DNA of 64,000 nucleotides from Sacculina carcini (Eukaryota > Arthropoda > Thecostraca > Sacculinidae). The stretch's first letter is position 1. Every line of letters starts with the position of its first letter. Below are positions 44,163 through 56,440 of this stretch, in pieces. The position numbers were made by a program, and so were the translations under genes. The notes under the pieces were generated by a model. It did not search any database and had not been told where the DNA came from. It was given only the letters and a program-made list of their open reading frames with translations. The DNA is taken from NCBI GenBank assembly GCA_916048095.2, contig OU696585.1, positions 4,302,645 through 4,366,644 on the forward strand, in the 5' to 3' direction.

Positions 44163-46616
44163 TCACCATGAAAAACTTCTTGGCTGCGTTGAAAGCGTTG
44201 AAAATCCTGCCTCACACAAGTAGGTAGAAGCAAATGGAACTAGGACACGTAAAGCTATTATGCTGACTTTGGAGTATGACGGATACATAGCGAACCAGAA
44301 CTGAGTTATGGATTTATCCTTGAAGAGATCACGAGCTGAAGAAACGTTCCTTATATCCAGAAATTCATCTTGGATATTATCTGGGATTCTGGATACTTCA
44401 AGTTCAGTACAAAATGGGCTCCTTACTAGGGCCTCTTGTTCCTGTGATAGCTCAGGGAAGTGACAATTTTTAACCCCTGACATAGATGATAAAAATTGTC
44501 AAATTCCTTGTCATTGAAAATTAAAAAAACGCTCGACTTCCTTTTCTAGAGACTGAAGATGTTGGATAATCTCATCCGTGAGGAACTGATCCGGTTGGCT
44601 CTGAAACTCATCCATCACTTCACAAAGTTTTTCAAACATGGCGATGTTTCCAAGATTGGTTTTCCGACTACGGGTCTGCAGTTTGGAAACAAAAGCCCGA
44701 AGAATATTTTGAAAAAGGAGAGCATGTGTTTCCTTTCCTTGAAGCTTCATATTGAGCTTGTTCAGCTCGTGAAAAATGTCCGCCAGGTACGCAACCCTTT
44801 TATTCCAGGCTTCATCTTTGAAGTGAACCAGAAGATCTTTTCTTTATTGAGTCTCCAGGAAAAGCTTTATTTCATCTTTCATTTAATCGATTAACAACGT
44901 TTCCTTTCGACAACCAACGTACTGCTGTTTAGAAGAGAAGGACTTCGTGGTCAGCATTCATGTCTTTGCATAGTTCTTTAAGTAGGCGAGTGTTGAGTGC
45001 TTGAGTTTTCACGTAATTTACAATTTTGATTACAGAATCAAGCACTTCCTGCAGAGAGGCAGGGAGAGTCTTGCTGGCGAGAGCATATCGGTGAATCATG
45101 CAGTAGATTCCCTTTGCTTGAGGAGCTAACTTCTTCAATCTCGTTTGGAATCCTGATTTCGATCCCAGCATAGCCGGTGCCCCATCCGTACATGTACACA
45201 CATACGTTTTCCCATTGAAGATCTTTATCTTGGAAAAAAGTTTAAGCTTTTTCCATAATATCATCAGCTTTTGTTGTGGTTTCAAGTGAACTACAGATTA
45301 ATAATTCATCTTTAATGTCACCTGAATTAATGTATCTCACGAAGACAAGCAACTGACAACATGAACTTATATCTGTTGACTCGTCGAGCTGAAAGGAGAA
45401 CAAAGGGCAACTCTTGATTTCAGTCAACACCTGTTCCTTCACATCCATCGACATTTTAGAAATGCGCCTCTGTACAGTGTTATTTGACAGGGATAATTGC
45501 TACATCTTCATTGCACTGGCTTCTCCAAGAATACAATTTACTGCTTCCATCATGATTTACGATTTACTGCTTCCATCATGCAAGGTTTAAGAAATGTTTC
45601 TCCAATTGTGTGAAGTTTTTTTTGTTTAGCAATTTCGAACGCAATGTCAAACGAGGCTTCTACTACGGCTGCAGTTTGCTGCAGAAACGACCCACTTCTG
45701 TCGAGTCTTTGGGTTTTAAGACACTGTTGATGCCGTTTGAATTAATCCAACTCCTTCTTTGCGTGTTCTGGATGTTTCGTCTCGAGATGACGCTTGAGTT
45801 TTGATGGTTTCATCGACTCTCCACTCAGGACAGCATGGCACAAAACACACTGTGGTTTCTCGATGCCGTCACTGGTAAGCAGAGAGGTGAAGTTAATGTT
45901 GAGGTAGCATTCAGAGTATCTGCGTCGTTTAGCCATGGTTTCAAATCTGTGAACAGAGTAAATAGTGTTTTTAATTTATTCAATTCGAAAATATACTAAA
46001 AACATAAATAACAACATATTTCCAATTAAAGTGTCATATCACAACAGCATGCTTGCCTCAACAACTCACCTCTACTGCTTGCCTTATCTCCTTGCCGAAA
46101 TGAAATAAAAATGTTGTACATGTCACCCCAATATGCAGCAGGAGTAATGACGGGGTGAGCATTGCCTGGTAAGGAGGGGAGGGAGTGTGGCCAGTCGCGC
46201 CATTCGTCATCCACCAATCAGCAACCACATGACTCACGTGTCGACAGCAAGCGCGCACACACACATGCGCATACATACATGCGCGTGCACTCACATACTC
46301 GCTACTCACTGATACACACATACATACAGTTGCAGACACATACACATTCACACAGGCACATTAGATCACAGGCACGCATACATACACCTATAATATCATC
46401 TTTTGACATTAAACTAACGTAGCACACGTTTTGCTTTGCACCGAAGCAAAAAAGAAAAATGTAAGTGCATGAGAAATGTAACTGATGAAACAAATATAAT
46501 GATATCCTAAGCTACTTTTTACAAGGCTAGGCGAACCCCAGTCAAAGCTTCGCGACCCCCCTGCCAAGGCTTCGCGACCCCCCAGGGGGTCGCAAACCAC
46601 CGGTTGGGAACCCCTG
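44163..46616 (-). mobile_element. BED-finger hAT transposon, broken transposase
   Basis: The minus-strand 5' end is CAGGGGTTCCCAACCGG (46600-46616), a typical hAT terminus. The transposase starts at 45936 with MAKRRRYSECYLNINF and a BED zinc finger (CVLCHAVL, MKPSKLKRHLETKHP). Next come the catalytic region (FSFQLDESTDISSCCQL with its Asp; CTDGAPAMLGSKSGF with the second; CMIHRYALASKTLP) and the C-terminal dimerisation region (FWFAMYPSYSKVS, FASTYLCEAGFST) down to 44163. It resembles ZBED5/FAM200-related transposases. The frame changes several times between 45740 and 44480. No matching 3' terminus is visible near 44160, so the right end is lost. Confidence 0.85.
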
Positions 46617-47095
46617 TCTTACAGCAAACATACTCGAAGGAATTTGTGGAGGCGTGCAAGCTGCGTTGAGTGTTTGTGGTTGGGCGTATGTATGTTTGCG
46701 AACGTGCGTTAGTGTGTCCTGTTGTGTGCGTACGTTTCGCTCGTTTGTATGCGTGTCTGTTGTGTATGCATGTCAAGTGTATGTCTGTGTGTAGTTAGTC
46801 ATGGGTCAGTGGTGTGTGTCCGGTGTGTATGTGTCTACTGAACTAGTATGTCTGTGTGTATCTTTTTGTTGAACGCGTTTAGGCGTGTGTGTGGGAATGA
46901 CCGTGTGAATGGTCATGTGACCGTGTGAAAGGTCACATGACCGAGCTTATATAACACGGCACACTGCCGGTCAACAGGGATTTGCTCTGATTCGCTCGCA
47001 TTCGCTGGTATTCGCTTGTATTGTGATGTCGCCTGCAATAGATATTTCTCGCCGTGTCTTGCTCGTGTTCAAAGTGGCTTCACGACGCCACAGAC
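46617..47095. other. TG-rich segment with TATA box, unassigned
   Basis: TG-rich DNA (46680-46890) is followed by GCTTATATAACACGG near 46945-46959 and repeated ATTCGCT units (about 46989-47020). This could be LTR-like or promoter sequence of an element, but no partner LTR was found. Confidence 0.3.
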
Positions 47096-48880
47096 TGATA
47101 CACAGACCTAACTTAAATTGAATAAGACGAATACAATTAAAAATAATAGCAGCACCACCACCAACAGACTTAAAGGAATTAGGACTATTGATGGAGCGAG
47201 ACTGGTGATAAGCGCAGTAGTTAGAAGAAAGACAGCTATTAAAAGAAGAGATTTCAGAAAGAGAAAGCCAAGATTCATTCACAAAGAAAATGTCATAATT
47301 AACTCAGACAGAGATAAAGAGAGAAATTTTAGACCTCATAGAACGTTAATTCCAAAGAGCACATATTACATATTTACAATGAACAGAAACAGAAGGTGAC
47401 ATATTGAAATTAGGTTTAGGTTAAGAACACTTAGCGGTAAGACGAGAATGAGGATGACGAGTAGAATCGTTGTCGCTGGAGGTGGACGAGGCTGGAAGAT
47501 CTGGCTGGTCATTGGTCGGGTCTAGTTTCCCGGACGGCAGTCATCGATGGCTTGGGTGCGATGGAAGACCCTAGTTCTCGCCGAGATTAGGCACGGGCAC
47601 GCCGGGTCGAAGGATGAGTGGCTAGCGTTGCTACGACCAGCTCGCACACAGTTAGCATTGCTAATGCTAATGCAGCGCATGCTAATACAGCGCAAATGCT
47701 AACTGTGTGCGAGCTGCGCAAATGCAGTTAGCATTTGGCGCATTTGCGCGCATCCTTCAGATAACACGATTTGGTGGCGTGCTTGCCAGCACACCAGACA
47801 CAAGTGTTCTCGCGGGCCTGGCACATGTCAGCCATGTGGCCGTGGCACTGGCACTTGGCACTGCGAGTGACCCAGTAGCGGTCATGCAACACACACCGAC
47901 GGTCACCCAGGTTCAGATATCCTGACTTCGTCACGGCATCCCGGATGGCAGGAAAGACGGCAAGTCTTGGTGTGACCAGCAGACTTTCTCGATAACAGCA
48001 CCTGGAAATTGGATAAGTGCTTCATAGGCGCTTTGACACCGTAATTTTTGCGGCACACACTGTCGAAGATCTCGCTATCAGCGATGTCAGAACTGACCTA
48101 TTTATGGTCAGTTTTGGAACCATTTTACCACGGCAGGAGGCATTGAGCTGGGTGTCAATTTTCATGACCAGCAACGCATTCTGGTCTGCTTTACAGTCAA
48201 GAAGACTCACTTTGATGGCGCCAAGTTTTGTTGTTCGCATCTTGATGACACGAACAGATTTGAGGGCCTCAGACACACGCTTCTTGTCGACTGGATCACT
48301 GTCTTGGGAGTGAACGATGATTTCACGTGTCACTGCCTGACGTATGACCGCGGATTTTGAACAGGCATCAGAGGCCGAGTCGGCAGCAGTGGCTGCGTCG
48401 GCATCAGTGGCGGAGTCGGCATCAGTGGCGGAGTCGGCATCAGTTGCGGAGTTGTTGACAGCAGCGGAGGATTTGAGCAAGTCATTCGTTGCAGCTGGGC
48501 CTTGATTTTGCTGACGGTCTTAGTCAGCTGCACCAGAGACTGGCAGTCAGTCGGTGACGCTTGTATCATGTCCACCATGGTTTTTTGTCGGCGGTTGTTA
48601 TGCCGACAAGGCTGTCCAGCCACTCCTGCATTTCTGCAGTGTTGCATTGACGAGCAAGAGAGCAATCCTCACAAGTGAAGGAAGCTCTGGTTTTGAAATA
48701 GGTCATGGCCAAATATTTCGGCATTCGGCTGCATCTCACATGCACGTACTTTTTGCATTGTGAACAGCACAACGCACAGGTGGTAACGGCCATTTTGCAC
48801 ATGACACAAGTTGAGCCGTCAGGAGGGGGAGCAGCTCGGGAGGGTTGAAGCCCGGCAGGCTTGGTCATCGCGACCATGAC
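47096..48880 (-). mobile_element. L2/CR1-type LINE: ORF1 and start of endonuclease
   Basis: ORF1 starts at 48877 (MVAMTKPAGLQPSRAAPPPD) with a PHD-like finger: CVMCKMAVTTCALCC, SQCKKYVHVRC, FTCEDC. A low-complexity (Ala/Asp- or Pro/Leu-rich) linker follows near 48360-48450, then zinc-knuckle sequence (CQCHGHMADMCQ, CVWCAGKHATKSC) at 47728-47934. ORF2 begins near 47400 and stops inside the endonuclease (MNESWLSLSEISSFNSCL, KSVGGGAAIIF) at about 47096. ORF1 is broken into at least three frames. No RT part is found nearby. Confidence 0.75.
47639..47715. repeat. Perfect 21-bp inverted repeat (hairpin)
   Basis: Arms at 47639-47659 and 47695-47715 are perfect inverse complements (arm core GCACACAGTTAGCATT) around a 35-nt spacer holding further TGCTAAT repeats. 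GCGCAAATG/CATTTGCGC palindromes follow up to about 47752. It lies between the knuckle region and ORF2 of a decayed LINE. Confidence 0.8.
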
Positions 48881-48894
48881 GAGCGCGATAAGAA

Positions 48895-49115
48895 CGCAGG
48901 CAAACGCTCACACACACGAACACACAGACACACGGTTTTCACACGTACACACACGCACAAACACAGGCACACGCGCACACAAACAAACACGCACACACAG
49001 ACACACGGCTCACACACGTACACACACACACACTCAACCCGAGTACTGAGGGGTCCTCCCCAGCACAGGGGTCCCGCCAGGCACACACGCACACACACAC
49101 ACACACACACGAAGA
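48895..49115. repeat. CA-rich microsatellite in LINE 5' region
   Basis: Imperfect ACACACG and ACACAG arrays lie upstream of the ORF1 start at 48877. Long frames here are repeat artefacts. Confidence 0.75.
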
Positions 49116-49289
49116 GTCGGGCCAGGCGCATAATTTAGCACCTAGCCTCGAAAAACCTCAACCACAGCAGCACAAATCACCACGAAAACGCAAATAGCCG
49201 GAGCGACAAAAAACACATCCGCAAAGACCAATCTCTCAAGCAAGATTAATACACACACACACAATAACTCGCAATCATGCAATAACTGG

Positions 49290-50010
49290 TACTCCACAAC
49301 AAAAAAACTCATACATAAAGGTGTTCCACAGAGCTCGGTATTAGGTTCAATCCTATTCTCAGTTTACATTAATGATATAATTAATGCAAGTAGCGAACTT
49401 GAGTATGTACTTTACGCAGACGATACTACATTATTGCTATCTGACAACCACATTGATAATCTGAAATCGAGACTAGAAAATGAACTTGACAAAATCATGT
49501 CCTGTTTGAAATCAAACAAATTAAAAGTCAATACAACAAAACAAAGTGTATGCTTTTTCAGAACCGGTCAATGAATTACTACCTGTCACCAATCAGGATC
49601 GATGATGCAGTCATCGAATGTGTTAAAAACTTCAAATTCCTTGGAGTTATCCTTGATGTAAATCTTAATTAGATTCCACATATTGATCAACTTTGTCTTA
49701 AATTATCGAAATAAAAAAGGATTATGTATAGAATACGGCATAATCTCACTACTAAATCCATGATTACAATATATTATACACTTTTTCACTCTCACTTAAT
49801 ATATTGTATTTCAATTTGGGCGAGCACATGGCCAACATTTATTGATAAAGTAGTTGTGTCCCAGAATAAATTATTTCGCTGTATCTAATTTTTGGAAAAA
49901 ATTGAATCGACTTAAATATAACTTAAGACATAAAAAATCCTTAATTTCCTTAATTGATAATTTAATGATGGTGGCAATACATTTGAAATTACAAAATTAC
50001 AAATTACACA
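49290..50010 (+). mobile_element. LINE RT fragment, internally shortened
   Basis: Recognisable residues: SVYINDIINASSELEYVLYA, DDTTLLLSDNHIDNL, NKLKVNTTKQ, then C-terminal pieces (RAHGQHLLIK; LRHKKSLISLIDN). It ends GGTGGCAATACATTTG with an (AAATTAC)-like tail at about 49985-50010. Related to the LINE at 27750-38666. Many stops; no function. Confidence 0.65.
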
Positions 50011-50110
50011 CACACACACACATACACACACACATACAGACACACTCACACACGTCTCACAGACATCACTGGCACGTCGGTCTGTGGCTTGTAGTTAAAC
50101 AGGTACCCCT

Positions 50111-50316
50111 TGTTGTATATTACACAGAACACATTATATATTTTTCACAGTGAACATTACATGACGCAACCACATAACACTTTACAACGCTCATGCACAC
50201 TCCGCTCACAATCAGCGCTCACACAATACTCTCCATGACGCTCACAAGATCTGCACAACTGTGTCTCTCCTGAATCAGCACTTATGCATTTGCTTCCTGT
50301 GTAACACTACCTGTCC

Positions 50317-50354
<38 letters not shown>

Positions 50355-50474
50355 TACATACAGACACACACACAGACAGACCAACACTATTAGCTGATTC
50401 AGCACTGATCGGTGCAAGTTCACTCGCCTCGTGTGTATGCGTGCTCGTGTGTCTCGCCAGGCATCGCCATATCA
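50111..50474 (-). mobile_element. LTR 1 (3' LTR) of dimeric Gypsy-type element
   Basis: 364 bp, reading TGTTGTATATTAC to GGCATCGCCATATCA on the plus strand. Target duplicate CCCCT lies at 50106-50110. It holds a (CA)n tract, TG on the sense strand. The adjacent GGTGGGGAGG, read on the minus strand, is the polypurine tract. Confidence 0.9.
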
Positions 50475-52658
50475 CCTCCCCACCTAGCCTGAGGTTGTCC
50501 GAAGGGCGTTATGTTGAGTAGGCGTAACGTTGTGGTGGCTTCCTCGCACGAGTGGATCGCCGTAATCCACGATGTTCAGCGTCCGGCTTACTACTATTGT
50601 CCTTTGTATCTTGAACAGCAGAATTGTGTTTTTTAGTCGCCATGTCCACCTTCGGAGAGGTGACCGTCTTATCGCCATTTTGTGGCGGTGATTGTTGCTG
50701 GAGGTATTCTCCCGGCTCCTTGTCTTCTTTCGAGGCATAGCGGGGTCGCAGCTGCTCCACATGTCGGCGCCAGGTCGGTCCTCGTGGAAAAACCTTGACG
50801 TTCAGGCTCCGAGTGCCCAGCCGTTTGGTGACGATCGCTGGCACCCATCGTGGCTCACGATCCCGCCTCGGTCCGTAGTATTTTGCATATACCGGATCTC
50901 CGACGGCGTAGGCGCTCACGAGCTTGGATATCTCTCGCGCTTGCGACTTGGTAGCATTATCTGCCTGTTTCCCCTGTACGACGTGAGCTGGTGAGGGCAG
51001 AAGAGTGTCGATCTTGGTACGGATCTGTCTTCCGTTGAGAAGTTCATCTTTCCATAAGTGTGGAAACTCGTCGCACAATTTTCTACCTTCATCTTGGAGA
51101 TGTATGTCCGGTGACACATTGTCGAACACAGCATTCACTTGTCTTTTCGCATGTTCAAGTGCTTCATCAAGCGAAATATTCAGTTTGTCCGATGCTGTTC
51201 TTCCCAACAGACTCAATCCGTTCACTGTAGAGACAATGTACTTGATGTGTTTCTTCACGTTTGCTCCTGGTAGCAATATGGCTCCAATGAACGTTCCGAG
51301 TACCGGCATATCGTGCTTTGTAGCTGACTCATATCTCCACGTGGGTTTCTGAAGCTTGGGCTTGCCTATTTTCTCCCAGAACGCTCTTGTCACGAAATTC
51401 CCATTGGTGCCTGTATCAATTTCCATGACATGGCTGTGACCATTTATCTCGATCTGCACCTCCATTTTTGGGAGTGCATCGTCGTCACTGTCCACTGTGT
51501 TGACCAATTCTTGCGATATAATCTTGACAGACTGTTCCTTTGATCTCTTGGTCTTAGACATACAAGCCTTTTCGATGTGTCCAAGTTTTTTGCAGAAATT
51601 GCATTTTGCATTTTTGAAACCACAGTCTTTGGCTAAATGGTTGTCTCTTCCACAACGGTAGCACTTACTTTTCTGTGTTAGTCGCGTTTCCTCAGCCTGG
51701 ACTTTTACAGCAGCCCGACTGTGCTCCTTCATTTTGTTCACTGGAGATGGTTTTGCTTTGTAGACTGTTTCTTTCGCCACTTTTGCCGCTTCTTCAGTCT
51801 CTAATGCAATATTGACTGATTTGGTGAATGTGAGCTCGTCGTCGTTGATCTTGAATAAACTTTTCAAGACTGCTTCGTTGTTCACGGAGCACATGAACCG
51901 CGTCCGAAGAGCGTCGTCCTGGGCGTCCTTGATAGAAGGAAAATCGCAGGTGACAGCGTCTTGACGAATTCTCGCTGCCAGTTCCTGCACTGTTTCGCCC
52001 GGTTTCCGCTGCATGTCGCTCCAAAATCTGAATCTTTCTCGAACGACGAATCTTTTGGGATCGAATTGATCTTTCATCAAAGAGACGATGTCTTCAATTG
52101 ACAGTTGATTGATGTTTTGAGGCGGAGTCTGCTGTGCTGCCAGGTTGGACAAAAGCTTGTAGGTGGTGTTTGATTGGTTCGTCAAGAACACCTGAGCTTC
52201 TCGTTGTTTGGGAACGGAATTAGCTCCCACGAATGTGCAAAATCTTGCCCAATAATCCGTCCACAGTTCAGACGTGTGGTCGAACGGTGAAAATGCGGGA
52301 GTAGAAACTGATTGAGCAGGGTTCATGCTGGTAGCTGATTGCGTCTTCATCTGCATGATGGCGTCCATTTGCTCTTTATGCTGGCGTATCAGCTCCATTT
52401 TCTCTTCCTGGTCTTCTCTGCGTTGTCGCCGCATTTCTTCCATCTGCTCTTTTAGCAGTTTGATCAGTTCTCTGGTCTCTTCCGACATGGCGGTAGACTC
52501 AGCTGAATTCACAGTTTCTTTTACGCGATGCGGTTTTAGACGTCGCTCTTAGCCTAACTTGGTCGTTGATCTGACAAGACGTGGGTCACTGCGTCGAGTT
52601 CGTGCACACAATGACACAAAATGTAATATTCTGTCCTACCGACTGCGCCAATTTGTTC
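50475..52658 (-). mobile_element. Internal unit A: gag, protease, integrase tail
   Basis: Fossil Gypsy-type unit. One continuous frame (50509-52512, 667 codons) carries gag with a coiled N-terminus, two CCHC-type knuckles (CYRCGRDNHLAKDC; CKKLGHIEKAC), a protease region (MEIDTGTNGNFV) and a basic C-terminal tail like the integrase end (DPVYAKYYGPRRDREPRWVP). RT, RNase H and the integrase catalytic core are not present, so the copy is broken and could only move with help. A primer-site-like TTGGCGCAGTCGGTAGG lies next to LTR 2. Confidence 0.85.
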
Positions 52659-52864
52659 TGTTGTATATTACACAGAACACATTATATATTTTTCACAGTG
52701 AACATTACATGACGCAACCACATCACACCTTACAACGCTCATGCACACTCCGCTCACAATCAGCGCTCACACAATACTCTCCATGACGCTCACAAGATCT
52801 GCACAACTGTGTCTCTTCTGAATCAGCACTTATGCATTTGCTTCCTGTGTAACACTACCTGTCC

Positions 52865-52914
<50 letters not shown>

Positions 52915-53034
52915 TACATACAGACACACACACAGACAGACCAACACTATTAGCTGATTCAGCACTGATCGGTGCAAGTTCACTCGCCTCGTGTGTATGC
53001 GTGCTCGTGTGTCTCGCCAGGCATCGCCATATCA
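52659..53034 (-). mobile_element. LTR 2 (shared middle LTR)
   Basis: 376 bp, nearly identical to LTR 1 apart from (CA)n length and a few substitutions. It serves both internal units, with a purine-rich tract on its high side and a primer-site-like sequence on its low side. Confidence 0.9.
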
Positions 53035-55218
53035 CCTCCCCACCTAGCCTGAGGTTGTCCGAAGGGCGTTATGTTGAGTAGGCGTAACGTTGTGGTGGCT
53101 TCCTCGCACGAGTGGATCGCCGTAATCCACGATGTTCAGCGTCCGGCTTACTACTATTGTCCTTTGTATCTTGAACAGCAGAATTGTGTTTTTTAGTCGC
53201 CATGTCCACCTTCGGAGAGGTGACCGTCTTATCGCCATTTTGTGGCGGTGATTGTTGCTGGAGGTATTCTCCCGGCTCCTTGTCTTCTTTCGAGGCATAG
53301 CGGGGTCGCAGCTGCTCCACATGTCGGCGCCAGGTCGGTCCTCGTGGAAAAACCTTGACGTTCAGGCTCCGAGTGCCCAGCCGTTTGGTGACGATCGCTG
53401 GCACCCATCGTGGCTCACGATCCCGCCTCGGTCCGTAGTATTTTGCATATACCGGATCTCCGACGGCGTAGGCGCTCACGGGCTTGGATATCTCTCGCGC
53501 TTGCGACTTGGTAGCATTATCTGCCTGTTTCCCCTGTACGACGTGAGCTGGTGAGGGCAGAAGAGTGTCGATCTTGGTACGGATCTGTCTTCCGTTGAGA
53601 AGTTCATCTTTCCATAAGTGTGGAAACTCGTCGCACAATTTTCTACCTTCATCTTGGAGATGTATGTCCGGTGACACATTGTCGAACACAGCATTCACTT
53701 GTCTTTTCGCATGTTCAAGTGCTTCATCAAGCGAAATATTCAGCTTGTTCGATGCTGTTCTTCCCAACAGACTCAATCCGTTCACTGTAGAGACAATGTA
53801 CTTGATGTGTTTCTTCACGTTTGCTCCTGGTAGCAATATGGCTCCAATGAACGTTCCGAGTACCGGCATATCGTGCTTTGTAGCTGACTCATATCTCCAC
53901 GTGGGTTTCTGAAGCTTGGGCTTGCCTATTTTCTCCCAGAACGCTCTTGTCACGAAATTCCCATTGGTGCCTGTATCAATTTCCATGACGTGGCTGTGAC
54001 CATTTATCTCGATCTGCACCTCCATTTTTGGGAGTGCATCGTCGTCACTGTCCACTGTGTTGACCAATTCTTGCGATATAATCTTGACAGACTGTTCCTT
54101 TGATCTCCTGGTCTTAGACATACAAGCCTTTTCGATGTGTCCAAGTTTTTTGCAGAAATTGTATTTTGCATTTTTGAAACCACAGTCTTTGGCTAAATGG
54201 TTGTCTCTTCCACAACGGTAGCACTTACTTTTCTGTGTTAGTCGCGTTTCCTCAGCCTGGACTTTTACAGCAGCCCGACTGTGCTCCTTCATTTTGTTCA
54301 CTGGAGATGGTTTTGCTTTGTAGACTGTTTCTTTCGCCACTTTTGCCGCTTCTTCAGTCTCTAATGCAATATTGACTGATTTGGTGAATGTGAGCTCGTC
54401 GTCGTTGATCTTGAATAAACTTTTCAAGACTGCTTCGTTGTTCACGGAGCACATGAACCGCGTCCGAAGAGCGTCGTCCTGGGCGTCCTTGATAGAAGGA
54501 AAATCGCAGGTGACAGCGTCTTGACGAATTCTCGCTGCCAGTTCCTGCACTGTTTCGCCCGGTTTCCGCTGCATGTCGCTCCAAAATCTGAATCTTTCTC
54601 GAACGACGAATCTTTTGGGATCGAATTGATCTTTCATCAAAGAGACGATGTCTTCAATTGACAGTTGATTGATGTTTTGAGGCGGAGTCTGCTGTGCTGC
54701 CAGGTTGGACAAAAGCTTGTAGGTGGTGTTTGATTGGTTCGTCAAGAACACCTGAGCTTCTCGTTGTTTGGGAACGGAATTAGCTCCCACGAATGTGCAA
54801 AATCTTGCCCAATAATCCGTCCACAGTTCAGACGTGTGGTCGAACGGTGAAAATGCGGGAGTAGAAACTGATTGAGCAGGGTTCATGCTGGTAGCTGATT
54901 GCGTCTTCATCTGCATGATGGCGTCCATTTGCTCTTTATGCTGGCGTATCAGCTCCATTTTCTCTTCCTGGTCTTCTCTGCGTTGTCGCCGCATTTCTTC
55001 CATCTGCTCTTTTAGCAGTTTGATCAGTTCTCTGGTCTCTTCCGACATGGCGGTAGACTCAGCTGAATTCACAGTTTCTTTTACGCGATGCGGTTTTAGA
55101 CGTCGCTCTTAGCCTGACTTGGTCGTTGATCTGACAAGACGTGGGTCACTGCGTCGAGTTCGTGCACACAATGACACAAAATGTAATATTCTGTCCTACC
55201 GACTGCGCCAATTTGTTC
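53035..55218 (-). mobile_element. Internal unit B: near-identical duplicate of unit A
   Basis: Same length and parts as unit A (frame 53069-55072, 667 codons), differing by a handful of substitutions across 2.2 kb. Both units lack the same enzymatic parts, so they derive from one shortened ancestor by duplication, not from two independent insertions. Confidence 0.88.
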
Positions 55219-56014
55219 TGTTGTATATTACACAGAACACATTATATATTTTTCACAGTGAACATTACATGACGCAACCACATCACACTTTACAACGCTC
55301 ATGCACACTCCGCTCACAATCAGCGCTCACACAATACTCTCCATGACGCTCACAAGATCTGCACAACTGTGTCTCTCCTGAATCAGCACTAACAAACAAA
55401 CAAACAAACAAACATGTATTTGATATAGCGCCAAGTAGAGCAGAGGCGCGTAAAAGAGATAAACTGGTGCGAACAATATAAAGGAGTATTAGCTCATAGA
55501 GGGAAAATACATGAGCCAGCAAAAATAACACACATGATAAAAAAGAGAAAAACGAGTATAAAACAGCAAAAGAAATATCTTACACAGTAACAAACATCAC
55601 ATGACACATCACATCATAGATTAACACTGGTAACCAAGAAAAACGAATGTAGAGAGAACAAGATTTAGTGCTGTCGGAATGGAGGAGTTAGAGGTGTGGG
55701 CAAAGATAGCAAAAATTTTTGCAGAGCAGAAGAGAATGAGGAGTATGATTTTTGCTTCAGGACATGAGGAGGAAGTTGATTGTAAAGACGGGGAGCAGAA
55801 AAGTAGAAAGACTTGGCTGACCAGTTTGACTCATGAAGAGCAGGAGGAGAAACAAGAGGTACAGGACGACGACTGGAAGGTCGCTCGTTACACTGTAGGA
55901 GGGTAAGTAAGTAGGAAGGGGGAGAAGGCGAGTGAAGAAGTTTATATACAAGACAGCAGAGCTTATGATGGATATGCACTTATGCATTTGCTTCCTGTGT
56001 AACACTACCTGTCC

Positions 56015-56050
<36 letters not shown>

Positions 56051-56170
56051 TACATACAGACACACACACAGACAGACCAACACTATTAGCTGATTCAGCA
56101 CTGGTCGGTGCAAGTTCACTCGCCTCGTGTGTATGCGTGCTCGTGTGTCTCGCCAGGCATCGCCATATCA
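55219..56170 (-). mobile_element. LTR 3 (5' LTR), interrupted by an L2 insertion
   Basis: The third LTR begins TGTTGTATATTAC at 55219 and ends CCATATCA at 56170, followed by the second CCCCT target duplicate (56171-56175). A 585-bp L2 fragment (55391-55975) splits it. The LTR parts themselves match LTR 1 and LTR 2 closely. Confidence 0.88.
55391..55975 (-). mobile_element. L2 LINE 3' end inserted in LTR 3
   Basis: Flanked by GCACT (55386-55390 and 55976-55980). The minus-strand 3' end reads GGCGCTATATCAAATACATG plus (TTTG)n. The coding part at 55665-55975 is the ORF2 C-terminus (HHKLCCLVYKLLHSPSPPSY, FYFSAPRLYNQLPPHV), open to its stop. This shows L2 activity after the LTR element had inserted. 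Confidence 0.88.
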
Positions 56171-56175
56171 CCCCT

Positions 56176-56440
56176 CATAACATAAACAAGTATAAACAGG
56201 TTGACATGAAAAATTAGACGCCTCTTCATTTTGCGTCGAACGCGTATGTACTGATTTTTTAGGCGATCAAACACACAATCACCGCCCAAAAATACACCCA
56301 AGAGGCGTACAGGTGATAAACGTCAATGCAGAATAGCCAATATTTGTCGTAGGCATATCTACCTCGGTCAAGTGAACTCAAAATCAAGCCTCTGATCAAA
56401 ATCAAGCCTTTCGGTATCACTTCTGGCCACATTCTCTCTG
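56176..56440. other. No gene seen
   Basis: Flanking sequence of the dimeric LTR element; no repeat ends or frames recognised. Confidence 0.4.

Noticed and set aside
46617-47095. Solo LTR
   Set aside because: It is TG-rich with a TATA box, but no second LTR, no target duplication and no primer site are visible.
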